64,000 nt of DNA, taken from positions 402,213 through 466,212 of the forward strand of contig NZ_BNCJ01000002.1 of NCBI RefSeq assembly GCF_014656415.1, read 5' to 3'. Origin of the DNA: Seohaeicola zhoushanensis (GTDB lineage: Bacteria > Pseudomonadota > Alphaproteobacteria > Rhodobacterales > Rhodobacteraceae). The notes under the pieces were generated by a model. It was not told the DNA's origin. It saw only the letters and a program-made list of their open reading frames with translations, and ran no database searches. Below, piece after piece: positions 34,384 through 42,688 of this stretch; position 1 is the first letter of the stretch, and every line of letters begins with the position of its first letter. The position numbers and the translations under genes were made by a program.

Positions 34384-35840
34384 TAGCCGCTGAGCGCCGC
34401 CGCGATCTGCGCCACGCCGGCGTCGATCGACTTGCGCTGGATCGAGGAATAGCCGAGCCGGTAGAAATCGCGCGGGCGGTCGGGGCCGGCGAAGAAGGGC
34501 GCGCCGGGTTCGATCAGCACGCTCTGCGTGCGCAGCCGTTCGGCCAGCGCGGTGGTGTCGACCCCGGCGGGCGCGCGCATCCAGAGCGATGAGCCGCCGT
34601 AGGCGCCGCGCCCGGCCACGGTCAGCCCGTGGCGCGCGACCGATTCCTCGAGCGTCCTGCGGCGGTCGTGCAGCGCCTTCGACATGCGCCGGATCTGCGC
34701 GTCGTAATGGCCGAGCGAGAGGAAGTAGGCGGCCGAGCGCTGCATGTGCCCCGGCGGGTGGCGCAGCACCTGGGCGCGCAGCGCCCGCGCCTCGCGGATG
34801 AAGGCGGCCGAGCCGACGAGATAGCCCAGCCGCAGCCCCGGAAACAGCGATTTGGAGAAGGAGCCGACATAGATCACCCGCCCCTCGCGGTCGAGCGACT
34901 TGAGCGAGGGGGAGGGCGAGCCGAGGAAGGATAGCTCGAACTCGTAGTCATCCTCGACGATCAGCGCGTTCAGCTCGCGTGCGCGGTCGAGCAGCGCCTT
35001 GCGCCGATCCATCGGCATGGTGGCGGTCGTGGGCGACTGGTGGCTGGGCGTGCAGAAGATCACATCGGTGCGGTCGGGGATGGCCTCGGGCGGCAAGCCG
35101 TTGGAATCGACCGAAATCGGCACCATCGTGCAGCGCGTCTGGGTCAGCAGGTCGCGCAATGCGTAGTAGCAGGGATCCTCGACCGCCGCCTGCCGGCGCG
35201 CGTTCAGCAGCACCTGGGCGGTCAGCCAGAGCGCGTTCTGCGCGCCCATGGTGATCAGGATCTCGGAGGGGCGCGCCGCGATGCCGCGCCGGGGAAGGGT
35301 GTGGCGGGCGATGAACTCGACCAGCAGCGGGTCGTCCTGGTCGAAATAGTCCGCCGTGAGCGAGGAGAAGTCCTTGGCCCCCAGCGCCCGCATCCCGCAG
35401 AGCCGCCAGTTGGCATGGTCGAAGAGCGTCGGGTCGGCCTGGCCGTAGATGAAGGGATAACGGTAGCGCGCCCAGTCGCGCGGCTTGTCCAGCGTGTCGC
35501 CGCCCGAGAAGGTCTTGACGATGGCGCGGGGCCAGTCGACGCGGTCCTCGGCCGGGGCGGTGGGTTCGTAGACCGGCGGCACCGGGGCGTTGTCCGAGAC
35601 GTAATAGCCCGACCGCCCGCGTGAGGTCAGGTAGTCGTTCGCGAGCAGTTCGGTATAGGCCAGCGTCACCGTGATCCGGCTCACGCCGAGGTGGGTGGCG
35701 AGGCGGCGCGAGGAGGGCAGCTTCTCGCCCCGGTGCAGGCGGCCCGACAGGATGCCCTGCGCGATCATCTGCTGGATCTGCGCCTGCAGCGTGCCCTGGG
35801 CATCGGGAACAAGGAAGAAGGTTTCAACGGAGATGGCCAT
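34374..35840 (-). CDS. tauR: MocR-family PLP-dependent regulator TauR
   Basis: 488 residues from ATG 35840 (a GTG at 35849 is also possible; neither has a clear Shine-Dalgarno). An N-terminal GntR-type winged helix (GRLHRGEKLPSSRRLATHLGVSRITVTLAYTELLANDYL) is joined to an aminotransferase fold with the PLP lysine in YVGSFSKSLFPGLRLGYLVG and the Asp in LIVEDDYEFELSF. In Rhodobacter the taurine regulator TauR has this architecture and activates taurine genes. Its position directly upstream of xsc, with shared DNA boxes, supports the name; the effector is unproven here. Confidence 0.85.
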   Translation of the reverse strand: MAISVETFFLVPDAQGTLQAQIQQMIAQGILSGRLHRGEKLPSSRRLATHLGVSRITVTLAYTELLANDYLTSRGRSGYYVSDNAPVPPVYEPTAPAEDRVDWPRAIVKTFSGGDTLDKPRDWARYRYPFIYGQADPTLFDHANWRLCGMRALGAKDFSSLTADYFDQDDPLLVEFIARHTLPRRGIAARPSEILITMGAQNALWLTAQVLLNARRQAAVEDPCYYALRDLLTQTRCTMVPISVDSNGLPPEAIPDRTDVIFCTPSHQSPTTATMPMDRRKALLDRARELNALIVEDDYEFELSFLGSPSPSLKSLDREGRVIYVGSFSKSLFPGLRLGYLVGSAAFIREARALRAQVLRHPPGHMQRSAAYFLSLGHYDAQIRRMSKALHDRRRTLEESVARHGLTVAGRGAYGGSSLWMRAPAGVDTTALAERLRTQSVLIEPGAPFFAGPDRPRDFYRLGYSSIQRKSIDAGVAQIAAALSGYWT

Positions 35841-35855
35841 GACGGCCACTGTAAT

Positions 35856-35887
35856 TTGGACTTAGAATGGGTGCAATCTGGACTTAG
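35856..35887 (+). promoter_or_regulatory. Direct repeat of TauR-type boxes upstream of tauR
   Basis: TTGGACTTAG at 35856-35865 and CTGGACTTAG at 35878-35887 repeat with 22-bp period (two helical turns). They lie 16-47 bp before the tauR start, so autoregulation is likely. The distal box covers the stop codon (TTA on this strand) of the preceding methyltransferase-like gene. Confidence 0.65.
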
Positions 35888-36852
35888 TGGTTTGTGGCCT
35901 CTTCGCGCTTCTTCCAGATGTCGAAATCGGGGTCGACCGAGTCCAGTCCGGGCTGCAATGTCAGGTCGAAGGGGAAGGGCGCCAGCAGGTAGGCGCCGGG
36001 CTTCATCGAGCCGACCATCCGCGTCTCCAGCTGCGCCTGCATCTCGTCGTTGCGGAACAGGCGATAGGAGAAGATCACGTCATAGGGGCTGTAGTTGAAG
36101 GTCAGCGCGTCGGCGACGAAAAGCTCGGTTTGCAGGCCGAAGGCGCGCTGGCCGTTCTCGATCTGCAACCCGTTCAGGTCGAAGCCGGCGACCGTCTCGG
36201 TCAAGACCAGCTGCGAGGCCTTCAGCAGCATCACGTTGCGCCCCGGCCCGGCGCCGGCTTCGAGGAAGCGGATCGGGCGGTAGCGCAGCGTCGGGTGGCG
36301 ATAGTCCGGGTCGAGCGAGAGCAGCGTGTCGAGCCGGCCCAGCAGGTCGATGAAGCGGTTGATGTCGAAGGGGATATAGTCGTAGGCCCCCTGCATCAGC
36401 ACGTATTCCTGCGAGTCCGGGTCGGGCATTCCAGCCTCGCGGCGGCGCATCTCGACCATTGAATTCAGAATCCGCCCCAGCGCGCCCTGGCGGCGCATCA
36501 TCACCTGCATCGCCTGATAGCGCGCCAGTTCCCGCTCGCGGTATTGCTCCAGCGCCAGGTCATGCGCCTTGCCGGTGGCGGCGACCGCATCGCGCGCGGT
36601 GGTGAAGGCAGCGCGGGTCTGGTCCAGCGCCTTCTGCTGCAGCGTCAGCCGCGCATTCAGCGAGGTGAGCGCCGAGCGGGCGGTGACGTTCCAGTCGGCG
36701 CTGTTGGTCTTGGCCAGCCCGACGATCCGGTTGCCGAGCGTGTCGAGCTTCTTCTGCTGGATCTCCAGCTGTTCGATCACTTCGGCAAGGTCGTCCAGGG
36801 CAGCGCCCAGCCTGACATCGGCGGAGAGGAAGGACGGCAGTTCACTGGACAT
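35884..36852 (-). CDS. Coiled-coil protein with methyltransferase-like (Rossmann) domain
   Basis: 322 residues, not recognised as a named family. Residues about 1-135 are helical and charged with heptad character (LDDLAEVIEQLEIQQKKLDTLGNRIVGLAK, ARLTLQQKALDQTRAAFTTARDAV). From about residue 195 a SAM-type fold appears: RFLEAGAGPGRNVMLLKAS resembles motif I (E-x-G-x-G-x-G), then AGFDLNGLQIENGQRAFGL and DALTFNYSPYDVIFSYRLF resemble motifs II to IV. It could be a methyltransferase or a binding-only relative. Lies upstream of tauR on the same strand, separated by the TauR boxes; no functional link is shown. Confidence 0.6.
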   Translation of the reverse strand: MSSELPSFLSADVRLGAALDDLAEVIEQLEIQQKKLDTLGNRIVGLAKTNSADWNVTARSALTSLNARLTLQQKALDQTRAAFTTARDAVAATGKAHDLALEQYRERELARYQAMQVMMRRQGALGRILNSMVEMRRREAGMPDPDSQEYVLMQGAYDYIPFDINRFIDLLGRLDTLLSLDPDYRHPTLRYRPIRFLEAGAGPGRNVMLLKASQLVLTETVAGFDLNGLQIENGQRAFGLQTELFVADALTFNYSPYDVIFSYRLFRNDEMQAQLETRMVGSMKPGAYLLAPFPFDLTLQPGLDSVDPDFDIWKKREEATNH

Positions 36853-36968
36853 GGGGGCACCTGAATGACGTCAAAGAATGGCGTCAGACTGCCCGGAAAT
36901 CCCTGTCTTGGGAAGCAACAGTGTCACCCGCGCGGGCATTTCCGGCGCGGGCGGGAGGCGTCGGGCGC

Positions 36969-37286
36969 CTACATCAGTTCGTCTTCCTCGTCGGTGACGT
37001 CGATGCCGAGTGCCTCGAGACCGGCTTCGAGATGGTCGGAGAGATGCGGCGTGCCAAGCAGGTAGTCGGCGCAGGGGGTGGTGGCCTCGGCGCGGGCGGT
37101 GGCGATGGCCTCGGCAAGGTCCTCGGCCTCGAAGACCTCGCGTCCGATCCACATGACCGCCACCAGTTCGGCCTGCTGGTCCTCGCTCATCCGGTCGATG
37201 AAGGCGCGCAGTTCGGGTTCGGCCCGGTCGAGTTCGCGGGCCATCAGCGCCACCTGGGCAACGGCGCGGGGGGAGAGTTCCTTCAT
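36969..37286 (-). CDS. DUF3775 domain protein
   Basis: 105 residues from ATG 37286, preceded by GGAAGGAAACC. LDRAEPELRAFIDRMSEDQQAELVAVMWIGREVFEAEDLAEAIATA matches the DUF3775 family (small acidic alphaproteobacterial proteins of unknown function). The tail is very acidic (DVTDEEDELM). It lies 70 bp downstream of the sigma-E-linked operon in the same direction and could be read through from it. Downstream, CCCGCGC...GCGCGGG (about 36931-36955) can form a hairpin. Confidence 0.75.
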   Translation of the reverse strand: MKELSPRAVAQVALMARELDRAEPELRAFIDRMSEDQQAELVAVMWIGREVFEAEDLAEAIATARAEATTPCADYLLGTPHLSDHLEAGLEALGIDVTDEEDELM

Positions 37287-37356
37287 GGTCGGTTTCCTTC
37301 CGAAGCGATCTGTTCGCGGCCTGTCTGACAGAAGTTGGGGACGCGCGGCCTTGATC

Positions 37357-38088
37357 TCAAGCAAACAGACGGAAATAGAGCGCGTCGGGCAGCAGCGCGC
37401 CGAGGCGGAAGATCCAGGAGAAGGGGCGCGGAAAGCTGGTGGCGAAGCGGCGCGTGCGCATGTGGCGGAAGACGGCGCGGGCGGCGGCCTCGGGTTCCAT
37501 CAGGAAGGGCATGTTGAAGTCGTTCTTGGCGGTCAGCCGGGTGCGGATGAAGCCGGGGTTGGCCAGCTGCACCGCGATGCCCGTGTCCTTGAGATCGGCG
37601 TGCAGCGATTCCGCCAGTGACATCGTCCCGGCCTTGGCCGCGCCATAGCCTATGGCGCCGGGCAGGCCGCGGAAACCGGCAAGCGAGCCGATGACGACGA
37701 TATGGCCGCGGTCGAGGGCGACCATCTCGGGCACCACCGCACCAAGCATCCGCACGAGGCCGGTGAAGTTCACATCGGCCATGGCCTCGGCCTGTTCGGC
37801 GTTCCACTCCTGCGCGCGCATGGGCCAGTAGAGACCGGCGAGGTAGACCATCCCGTCGACAGGCCCGGCCCGCGCCGCTGCTGAGGCGATGCTGTCGCGG
37901 TCGGCGACGTCGAGCGGGAGGATATCGGCCGGGCCCGGCAGGGTGGCAGCCACCTCGCGCAGGCGGTCGCCGGAGCGGGCGGAGAGGATGAGATGCGCTC
38001 CGGCCCGGGCCAGTTCGGCGGCGAGCGCGGCGCCCAGCCCTTCGCTTGCGCCGATCAGCCAGTAGCGCTTGCCGGCAAAGTCGCGCAT
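37357..38088 (-). CDS. Short-chain dehydrogenase/reductase (sigma-E operon gene)
   Basis: 243 residues. Cofactor motif GASEGLGAALA, catalytic Ser in VVIGSLAGF, and Y-x3-K in GYGAAKAG define a classical SDR; the C-terminus is hydrophobic (PFSWIFRLGALLPDALYFRLF), which hints at membrane association. Last gene of a five-gene operon and overlapping the DUF3833 stop by one base (TGATG). The matching operon of Rhodobacter sphaeroides (RSP1087-1091, from memory) is under RpoE control and needed for normal ChrR turnover in singlet-oxygen stress. Confidence 0.82.
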   Translation of the reverse strand: MRDFAGKRYWLIGASEGLGAALAAELARAGAHLILSARSGDRLREVAATLPGPADILPLDVADRDSIASAAARAGPVDGMVYLAGLYWPMRAQEWNAEQAEAMADVNFTGLVRMLGAVVPEMVALDRGHIVVIGSLAGFRGLPGAIGYGAAKAGTMSLAESLHADLKDTGIAVQLANPGFIRTRLTAKNDFNMPFLMEPEAAARAVFRHMRTRRFATSFPRPFSWIFRLGALLPDALYFRLFA

Positions 38089-38651
38089 CAGGCTGGCACC
38101 CTCGGGCGCATGGTGGCGATCAGCTCGGCCACCCGGATGCCGAACTTGCGGAACTCCGAGCGGTTCACGATGTGACCGTTGGGGGCGAGATACATCCAGT
38201 CGTTGACGCTGACGACATGGCCGCCCGCGTCCTTCGGCAGGCGCAGGCGATAGGCAAGCTGCACCGCCGGGCCGCTGACCGTGCCGCGCCCGGTGCCGAC
38301 GACATCGGGGGCGGTGGCCTCGAAGCGGTTGCCGTTGCCCAGTGTCAGCTGCCATTCGCGGCGCTGCTCGGCGCCGCTGTCAAAGCGGAAATGCTCGCGC
38401 ATGGTGCCGTGGTTGCCGTCCCAGCGGGCGAGGAAATCGCCGGTGAAACGCGAGGTGACGCGGCCGGTCGGGCCGAAGATCGCGCCTTCGCAGTCGATCT
38501 CGCCGTTCAGGTGGCGGCGCAGGTCGAACTGCGGCTGGCTGGCGGCATAGTCCTCGGGGCGCTGGGCGGCGAAGCCGGTCAGGCGGCTGCGCGCCTGGGC
38601 CAGGGCAAGGACGGTTGCACCGCCAAGCAGGAAGGAGGTCAGGCTGTCCAT
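38088..38651 (-). CDS. DUF3833 domain protein
   Basis: 187 residues. An N-terminal hydrophobic stretch (FLLGGATVLALAQA) is a possible anchor or signal. The body (LNGEIDCEGAIFGPTGRVTSRFTGDFLARWDGN ... EHFRFDSGAEQRREWQLTLG ... LPKDAGGHVVSVNDWMYLAPNGHIVNRSEFRKFGIRVAEL) matches DUF3833, a lipocalin-like beta-barrel family of unknown function found next to DUF1365 genes. Co-transcribed with the lipid-related genes around it. Confidence 0.82.
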   Translation of the reverse strand: MDSLTSFLLGGATVLALAQARSRLTGFAAQRPEDYAASQPQFDLRRHLNGEIDCEGAIFGPTGRVTSRFTGDFLARWDGNHGTMREHFRFDSGAEQRREWQLTLGNGNRFEATAPDVVGTGRGTVSGPAVQLAYRLRLPKDAGGHVVSVNDWMYLAPNGHIVNRSEFRKFGIRVAELIATMRPRVPA

Positions 38652-38654
38652 CGG

Positions 38655-39872
38655 TCAGTCCTCGTCCGGGTTGGTGGCCGCCAGCAGCGCGATGGCGGCG
38701 AGTTTCAGCAGGCAGGGCAGCCCGGCATAGAGCAGCCCCAGGAGCGCCAGCGCCTCGGGCGGGTTCCCCGCGCCGGGGCGGAAGCCGGCGGCTTCGAGCG
38801 GCGGCAGAACGGCGACGGCGGCGAAGGCGAGCGTCAGCTTCGACATGAAGGTCCAGAGGCCGAAGCCTTCGGCGGCGGCGGGAGAGACCCGCGCCATGCG
38901 CCGCGCGAAGAGCGCGGGCAACAGCGTCAGGTCGGCGCCGGTGGCCGCGCCGGAGGCCAGGCAGACCAGCGCGAAGGGCAGGGCATCGCCGGGGCCGAGC
39001 GCCAGCGCGCCGCCGAAGGAGAGCACGGCGAGGACCATCGCGGCGAGCAGCACGCGCTTGGCGCCGTGGCGCTCGGCCAGCCAGCTCCAGAGCGGCGCGG
39101 CGGCGGCGGCGGAGAGGAAGAACAGCAGCAGCAGCGGGCCTTCGAGGCCGGGGGCCTGCAGGCGGCTTTCGACGAAGAACAGGAAGAGGATCGAGCTCAC
39201 CGCCACCGGGGCGGCGTTGAGGAAGGCGATCAGCAGCAGCCGGCGCGCGGGCCGGTCGGCGAGGATCGGACGCAGCCCGCCGGAGACGGGCAGGCGTGAG
39301 GTGTCCCATTCCACGCGCATCGCCAGCGTCGCGGCCAGCGCCAGCAGCGCGAAGGCGGCGGCATAGCCGGCCAGCGGCACCGCAAGGGCTGCGGCGCAGA
39401 CGCCGAGCAGCGCGCCGGTCTCGCGCCAGCGGGCAAGGCGCAGGTGGCCATGCGGGCCAAGCTCCTGCGCGGTGGCGACGCCCTGGGCATAGAAGCAGAT
39501 GGTCAGGAAGCTGTAGCCCGAGAAGACCGCCGTCAGCGTCAGCGCGAGCCACAGCAGCGGCGCGATGGGCGGGGCGACGGCAAGCAGGCCGACCATGCCG
39601 GCGGCCATCACCGCCACGGCCAGTCCCACGGCACCGGCGCGGTGGTGGCGCAGGCGTTCGGCCAGCCGCCCGAGCAGCGGGTCCTGCACCACGTCCAGCA
39701 GGCGCAGCACGAAGAGCGTGCTGCCAAGCGCGGCGAGGCTGAGGCCGTAGTTGTCGGCATAGAACTTCGGCGCGTGCAGGTAGACCGGCAGCCCGGCCGC
39801 CGCCAGCAGCCCGGCGAACAGGCCATAGGCCGGCAGGCGGGGTCGGGTCATCGGCATGTCAATCGTGCTCAC
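38655..39872 (-). CDS. MFS-type transporter (GPH-like), sigma-E operon gene
   Basis: 405 residues, about twelve helices. PLLGRLAERLRHHRAGAVGLAVAVMAAGMVG fits the sugar:cation/GPH branch of MFS (loop 2-3 motif D-P-L-x-G). GTG at 39872 was selected: GGAGG lies 7 nt before it and it overlaps the DUF1365 stop as GTGA; internal ATGs at 39857 and 39851 lack such a site. Substrate unknown; a lipid or lipid precursor is possible by context. Confidence 0.8.
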   Translation of the reverse strand: MSTIDMPMTRPRLPAYGLFAGLLAAAGLPVYLHAPKFYADNYGLSLAALGSTLFVLRLLDVVQDPLLGRLAERLRHHRAGAVGLAVAVMAAGMVGLLAVAPPIAPLLWLALTLTAVFSGYSFLTICFYAQGVATAQELGPHGHLRLARWRETGALLGVCAAALAVPLAGYAAAFALLALAATLAMRVEWDTSRLPVSGGLRPILADRPARRLLLIAFLNAAPVAVSSILFLFFVESRLQAPGLEGPLLLLFFLSAAAAAPLWSWLAERHGAKRVLLAAMVLAVLSFGGALALGPGDALPFALVCLASGAATGADLTLLPALFARRMARVSPAAAEGFGLWTFMSKLTLAFAAVAVLPPLEAAGFRPGAGNPPEALALLGLLYAGLPCLLKLAAIALLAATNPDED

Positions 39873-40624
39873 CGGCTGACCTCCTGCGCCGGTGGCTCGG
39901 GGCGGTGCCGGAAGCGCGCGCCCTTCCACCAGAGCTTGAGCGCCTGCCAGTGGATCAGCGCCAACACCCGGCGCGAGCCGAAGGGGCGGCGCAGCAGCAT
40001 CGACAGGATCGAGCGGTTGGTGAGCGGCGCACGCGGACCGGTCAGGGTGGCGACCAGCCCGCGCGCCTCGCGGCCATAGTCGATGCGGATGCCGATGCGG
40101 TCGGGGCGGATGTCGAACTGGAAACGGTAGCTGCCCGCCACCGGCTGGAACGGGGAGACGTGGAAGATCTTCTGCGACTCCAGCCGGTCCTCGGCGGCGA
40201 TGGGCGAGAGATCGGGCTTGTGACACAGATAGGAATGCCGGTCGCCATAGGTGTTGGTCACCTCGGCGATCACCGCGATAAGCGCGCCCTCTGCGTCCTC
40301 GCAGAGCCAGAAGCTGACCGGGTTGAACACATGGCCCAGCACGCGCGGCTGCGCCAGAAGGCGCAGGCGGGCGATGCCGCTCACCTGATAGCGCGACAGA
40401 ACCTCGCGCGCCCAGGCCGCGCCGCGCCCCTGGCCCGGCGGGCCGCCGTGGTCGGCATCGTGCAGCGCCGTCACCCCGCGCCGGTTGCGGGCGAAGAGGC
40501 GGGGGGCCTGCGGCGCGGTCTCGGGGTCGAGCAGCACGTAGTCGATGGCATAGCGAAAGGCATTCGTCACCGCGCCCATGCGGGCGTGGAAGGTATGGCC
40601 GGCGATGTGCTCGACCCTGTTCAT
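39869..40624 (-). CDS. DUF1365 domain protein
   Basis: 251 residues. HTFHARMGAVTNAFRYAIDYVLLD, FNPVSFWLCEDAEGALIAVIAEVTNTYGDRHSYLC and KIFHVSPFQPVAGSYRFQFDIRPDR are hallmark DUF1365 stretches. This family is almost always beside an FAD oxidoreductase and often a cyclopropane-fatty-acid-synthase-like gene, so a role in fatty-acyl chain modification is inferred. ATGA overlap with the FAD gene; GTGA overlap with the transporter gene. Confidence 0.87.
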   Translation of the reverse strand: MNRVEHIAGHTFHARMGAVTNAFRYAIDYVLLDPETAPQAPRLFARNRRGVTALHDADHGGPPGQGRGAAWAREVLSRYQVSGIARLRLLAQPRVLGHVFNPVSFWLCEDAEGALIAVIAEVTNTYGDRHSYLCHKPDLSPIAAEDRLESQKIFHVSPFQPVAGSYRFQFDIRPDRIGIRIDYGREARGLVATLTGPRAPLTNRSILSMLLRRPFGSRRVLALIHWQALKLWWKGARFRHRPEPPAQEVSR

Positions 40625-41919
40625 TCGGCGGCGAGCCTCGCGGCGGCGGCCTGGGCCATGGCCTCGACCACGTCGATGGCGCTGGAGAGGCCGTCCTCGT
40701 GGAACCCGTTCTTCACCCAGGCGCCGCAGAACCAGGTCGCATTGGCGCCGTTGACCAGGCGCAGCCGCTCCTGCGCGGCCAGCGCGGCGGCGTCGTAGAC
40801 CGGGTGGCGGAAGGTGGTGGTGTCGTAGACCAGTTCCTCGCGGATCGGACGGCGGGTGTTCAGGGTCACGAAATGCGGGTCGTCCTGCGGGATCGGCTGC
40901 AGCGAGTTCATCCAGTAGGTGAGGTCGATGCGGTCCGAGGGCACGCGGGCGTCCTCGCAATAGTTCCAGCTGGCCCAGACCTTGCGGCGCTTCGGCATGA
41001 TGGCGGTATCGGCGTGCAGCACCGCCTCGTTCGGCTGGTAGCGCACCGCGCCGAGGATCGCGGCCTCGTCGTGGCTGGGGTCGGCCAGCATCCGCAGGCT
41101 GTCGTCGGAATGGGTGGCGAAGACCACCTCGTCGAACAGCTCCCACTCGCTGCCGGCGCTGCGGATCTCGACGCCAAGCGGGCCGCGGCGTACCGCCTCG
41201 ATCGGGGTGGCAAGGCGCAGCTCGGCGCCCTTGCGGCGCATCGCGGCCTCGAGGCGCGAGACGTATTCGACCGAGCCACCCTTGACCGTGTACCACTGGT
41301 GCTGGCCGGTATGGCTCAGCAGGGCGTGGTTCTCGAAGAAGCGGACCATCGCCCAGGCGGGGAAGTCGAGGATGCGGCCCTTGGGCGTCGACCAGATCGC
41401 GCCCGAGAAGGGCTGGAGGTAGTAGTCGCGGAACCAGGGGCCGAGCTTCAGCCGCTCGATCAGGTCGCCGATGGTCAGGCTGCGGTCCTGCGAGACCTCG
41501 AGCGCGCGGGCGTTGAAGCGCAGGATGTCGCGCAGCATCCGCTGGAAGGCGGGGCGCAGCAGGTTGCTGCGCTGGGCGAACAGCGCATCGAAGCTGTGCA
41601 GCGCGTATTCCATGCGCCCGCCGTCGATCGACACGCCGAAGCTCATGTTGCTTTCGGTAACCGGCACGCCGAGCCGCTCGAACAGCGCGGTGAGGTTGGG
41701 ATAGTTCGCGCGGTTGAAGACGATGAAGCCGGTGTCGACCGGCTGGTCGCCGTTCCGGCCGGCCATCACCGTGCGGGCGTGACCGCCGAGGCGGGGCGCG
41801 GCCTCGAACAGCGTCACCGCGTGGGTGTCGGCCAGCAGATTGGCGGCGCCCATGCCGGAAATGCCACCGCCGATCACGGCTATCTTCCTCGGCGCGCCTG
41901 CGGCGGTTTCAAACGGCAT
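40621..41919 (-). CDS. FAD-dependent oxidoreductase (flavin amine oxidase-like), sigma-E operon gene
   Basis: 432 residues. The N-terminal FAD motif is IAVIGGGISGMGAANLLADTHAVTLFEAAPRLGGHA; VDTGFIVFNRANYPNLTALFERLG is typical of the RSP1091-like family next to DUF1365. It probably acts on unsaturated or cyclopropanated acyl chains, a linkage suggested by work on Rhodobacter sphaeroides; activity itself is not established here. First gene of the leftward operon, with a sigma-E-like promoter 37-62 bp before its start. Confidence 0.83.
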   Translation of the reverse strand: MPFETAAGAPRKIAVIGGGISGMGAANLLADTHAVTLFEAAPRLGGHARTVMAGRNGDQPVDTGFIVFNRANYPNLTALFERLGVPVTESNMSFGVSIDGGRMEYALHSFDALFAQRSNLLRPAFQRMLRDILRFNARALEVSQDRSLTIGDLIERLKLGPWFRDYYLQPFSGAIWSTPKGRILDFPAWAMVRFFENHALLSHTGQHQWYTVKGGSVEYVSRLEAAMRRKGAELRLATPIEAVRRGPLGVEIRSAGSEWELFDEVVFATHSDDSLRMLADPSHDEAAILGAVRYQPNEAVLHADTAIMPKRRKVWASWNYCEDARVPSDRIDLTYWMNSLQPIPQDDPHFVTLNTRRPIREELVYDTTTFRHPVYDAAALAAQERLRLVNGANATWFCGAWVKNGFHEDGLSSAIDVVEAMAQAAAARLAAE

Positions 41920-41955
41920 GTGGTCCCTCGTCTCTGTTCCGGTTGTGCAGTGGGT

Positions 41956-41981
41956 TACGCAGCAGCGCGGCAACCGGATGC
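41956..41981 (-). promoter_or_regulatory. Putative sigma-E (ECF11-type) promoter for the FAD/DUF1365 operon
   Basis: On the - strand GCATCC, 16 bp, then CGTA (AC). ECF11/RpoE promoters have TGATCC-N16/17-CGTA; here the -35 has two mismatches and the -10 core is exact. The same spacer occurs in the divergent rpoE promoter. Confidence 0.5.
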
Positions 41982-42003
41982 AAAAGAATTTCTCCGGGCC
42001 GAG

Positions 42004-42029
42004 TGATCCGTACCGGCCGGGGCGGCGTA
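42004..42029 (+). promoter_or_regulatory. Putative sigma-E (ECF11-type) autoregulatory promoter for rpoE-chrR
   Basis: TGATCC (42004-42009), 16 bp, CGTA (42026-42029). Both elements match the RpoE/ChrR promoter pattern, so the sigma factor likely activates its own operon. The expected transcript start near 42037 supports the ATG at 42110 as the rpoE start. Confidence 0.65.
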
Positions 42030-42109
42030 GACCGGACATGCTGATCGCGTTAGAACCCATCGACGAAACGCCTGCCCCGCTTCTGGCAACCGGAAGCGCG
42101 GGGCGGGCC

Positions 42110-42688
42110 ATGAAGAAGGCGGGTCGCAGGACGTTGGGCAAGGAAGAAGCCACACCGGATGCCGGGGAATGGGTCCGGCTGATGCTGCGGATCCGCGACG
42201 AGAGGGACCGGGCGGCCTTTGCCGCGCTGTTCCGGCACTTCGCGCCGCGGGTGAAGGGGTTCCTGATGAAGTCGGGGGCCGATGCGGCCTTGGCCGAGGA
42301 ATGCGCGCAGGACGTGATGACCACGCTCTGGAACAAGGCGCATCTGTTCGACCCCTCGCGCGCCTCGGTGGCGACCTGGATCTTCACCATCGCGCGCAAC
42401 CGGCGGATCGACCTGCTGCGCCGCGACCGCCGGCCCGAGCCCGAAGACCTGCCCTGGGGGCCCGAGGCGGAACCCGACCAGGAAGACGCCCTGGCGCTGC
42501 AGCAGGAAAGCGAACGGCTGCGCGCGGCGCTGAAGGCACTGCCGGAGGCGCAGCGGGAGCTGATCGAGCGGGCCTACTGGGGCGATGTCAGCCACAGCGA
42601 GATTGCCGCCGAGACCGGGCTGCCGCTCGGAACGATCAAATCGAGGATACGCCTGGCGCTGGATCGCCTGCGTCACGCAATGAAGTGA
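42110..42688 (+). CDS. rpoE: ECF sigma factor RpoE (ECF11, singlet-oxygen response)
   Basis: 192 residues from ATG 42110 after GGGGCGGG; a longer frame from 42038 would need to start almost at the predicted transcript start. Region 2 reads LFRHFAPRVKGFLMKSG and SRASVATWIFTIARNRRIDLLRRDRRPEPEDLPWGP; region 4 reads LPEAQRELIERAYWGDVSHSEIAAETGLPLGTIKSRIRLALDRLRH. These closely match Rhodobacter sphaeroides RpoE. It directs transcription of singlet-oxygen protective genes when ChrR lets go. Confidence 0.95.
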   Translation: MKKAGRRTLGKEEATPDAGEWVRLMLRIRDERDRAAFAALFRHFAPRVKGFLMKSGADAALAEECAQDVMTTLWNKAHLFDPSRASVATWIFTIARNRRIDLLRRDRRPEPEDLPWGPEAEPDQEDALALQQESERLRAALKALPEAQRELIERAYWGDVSHSEIAAETGLPLGTIKSRIRLALDRLRHAMK

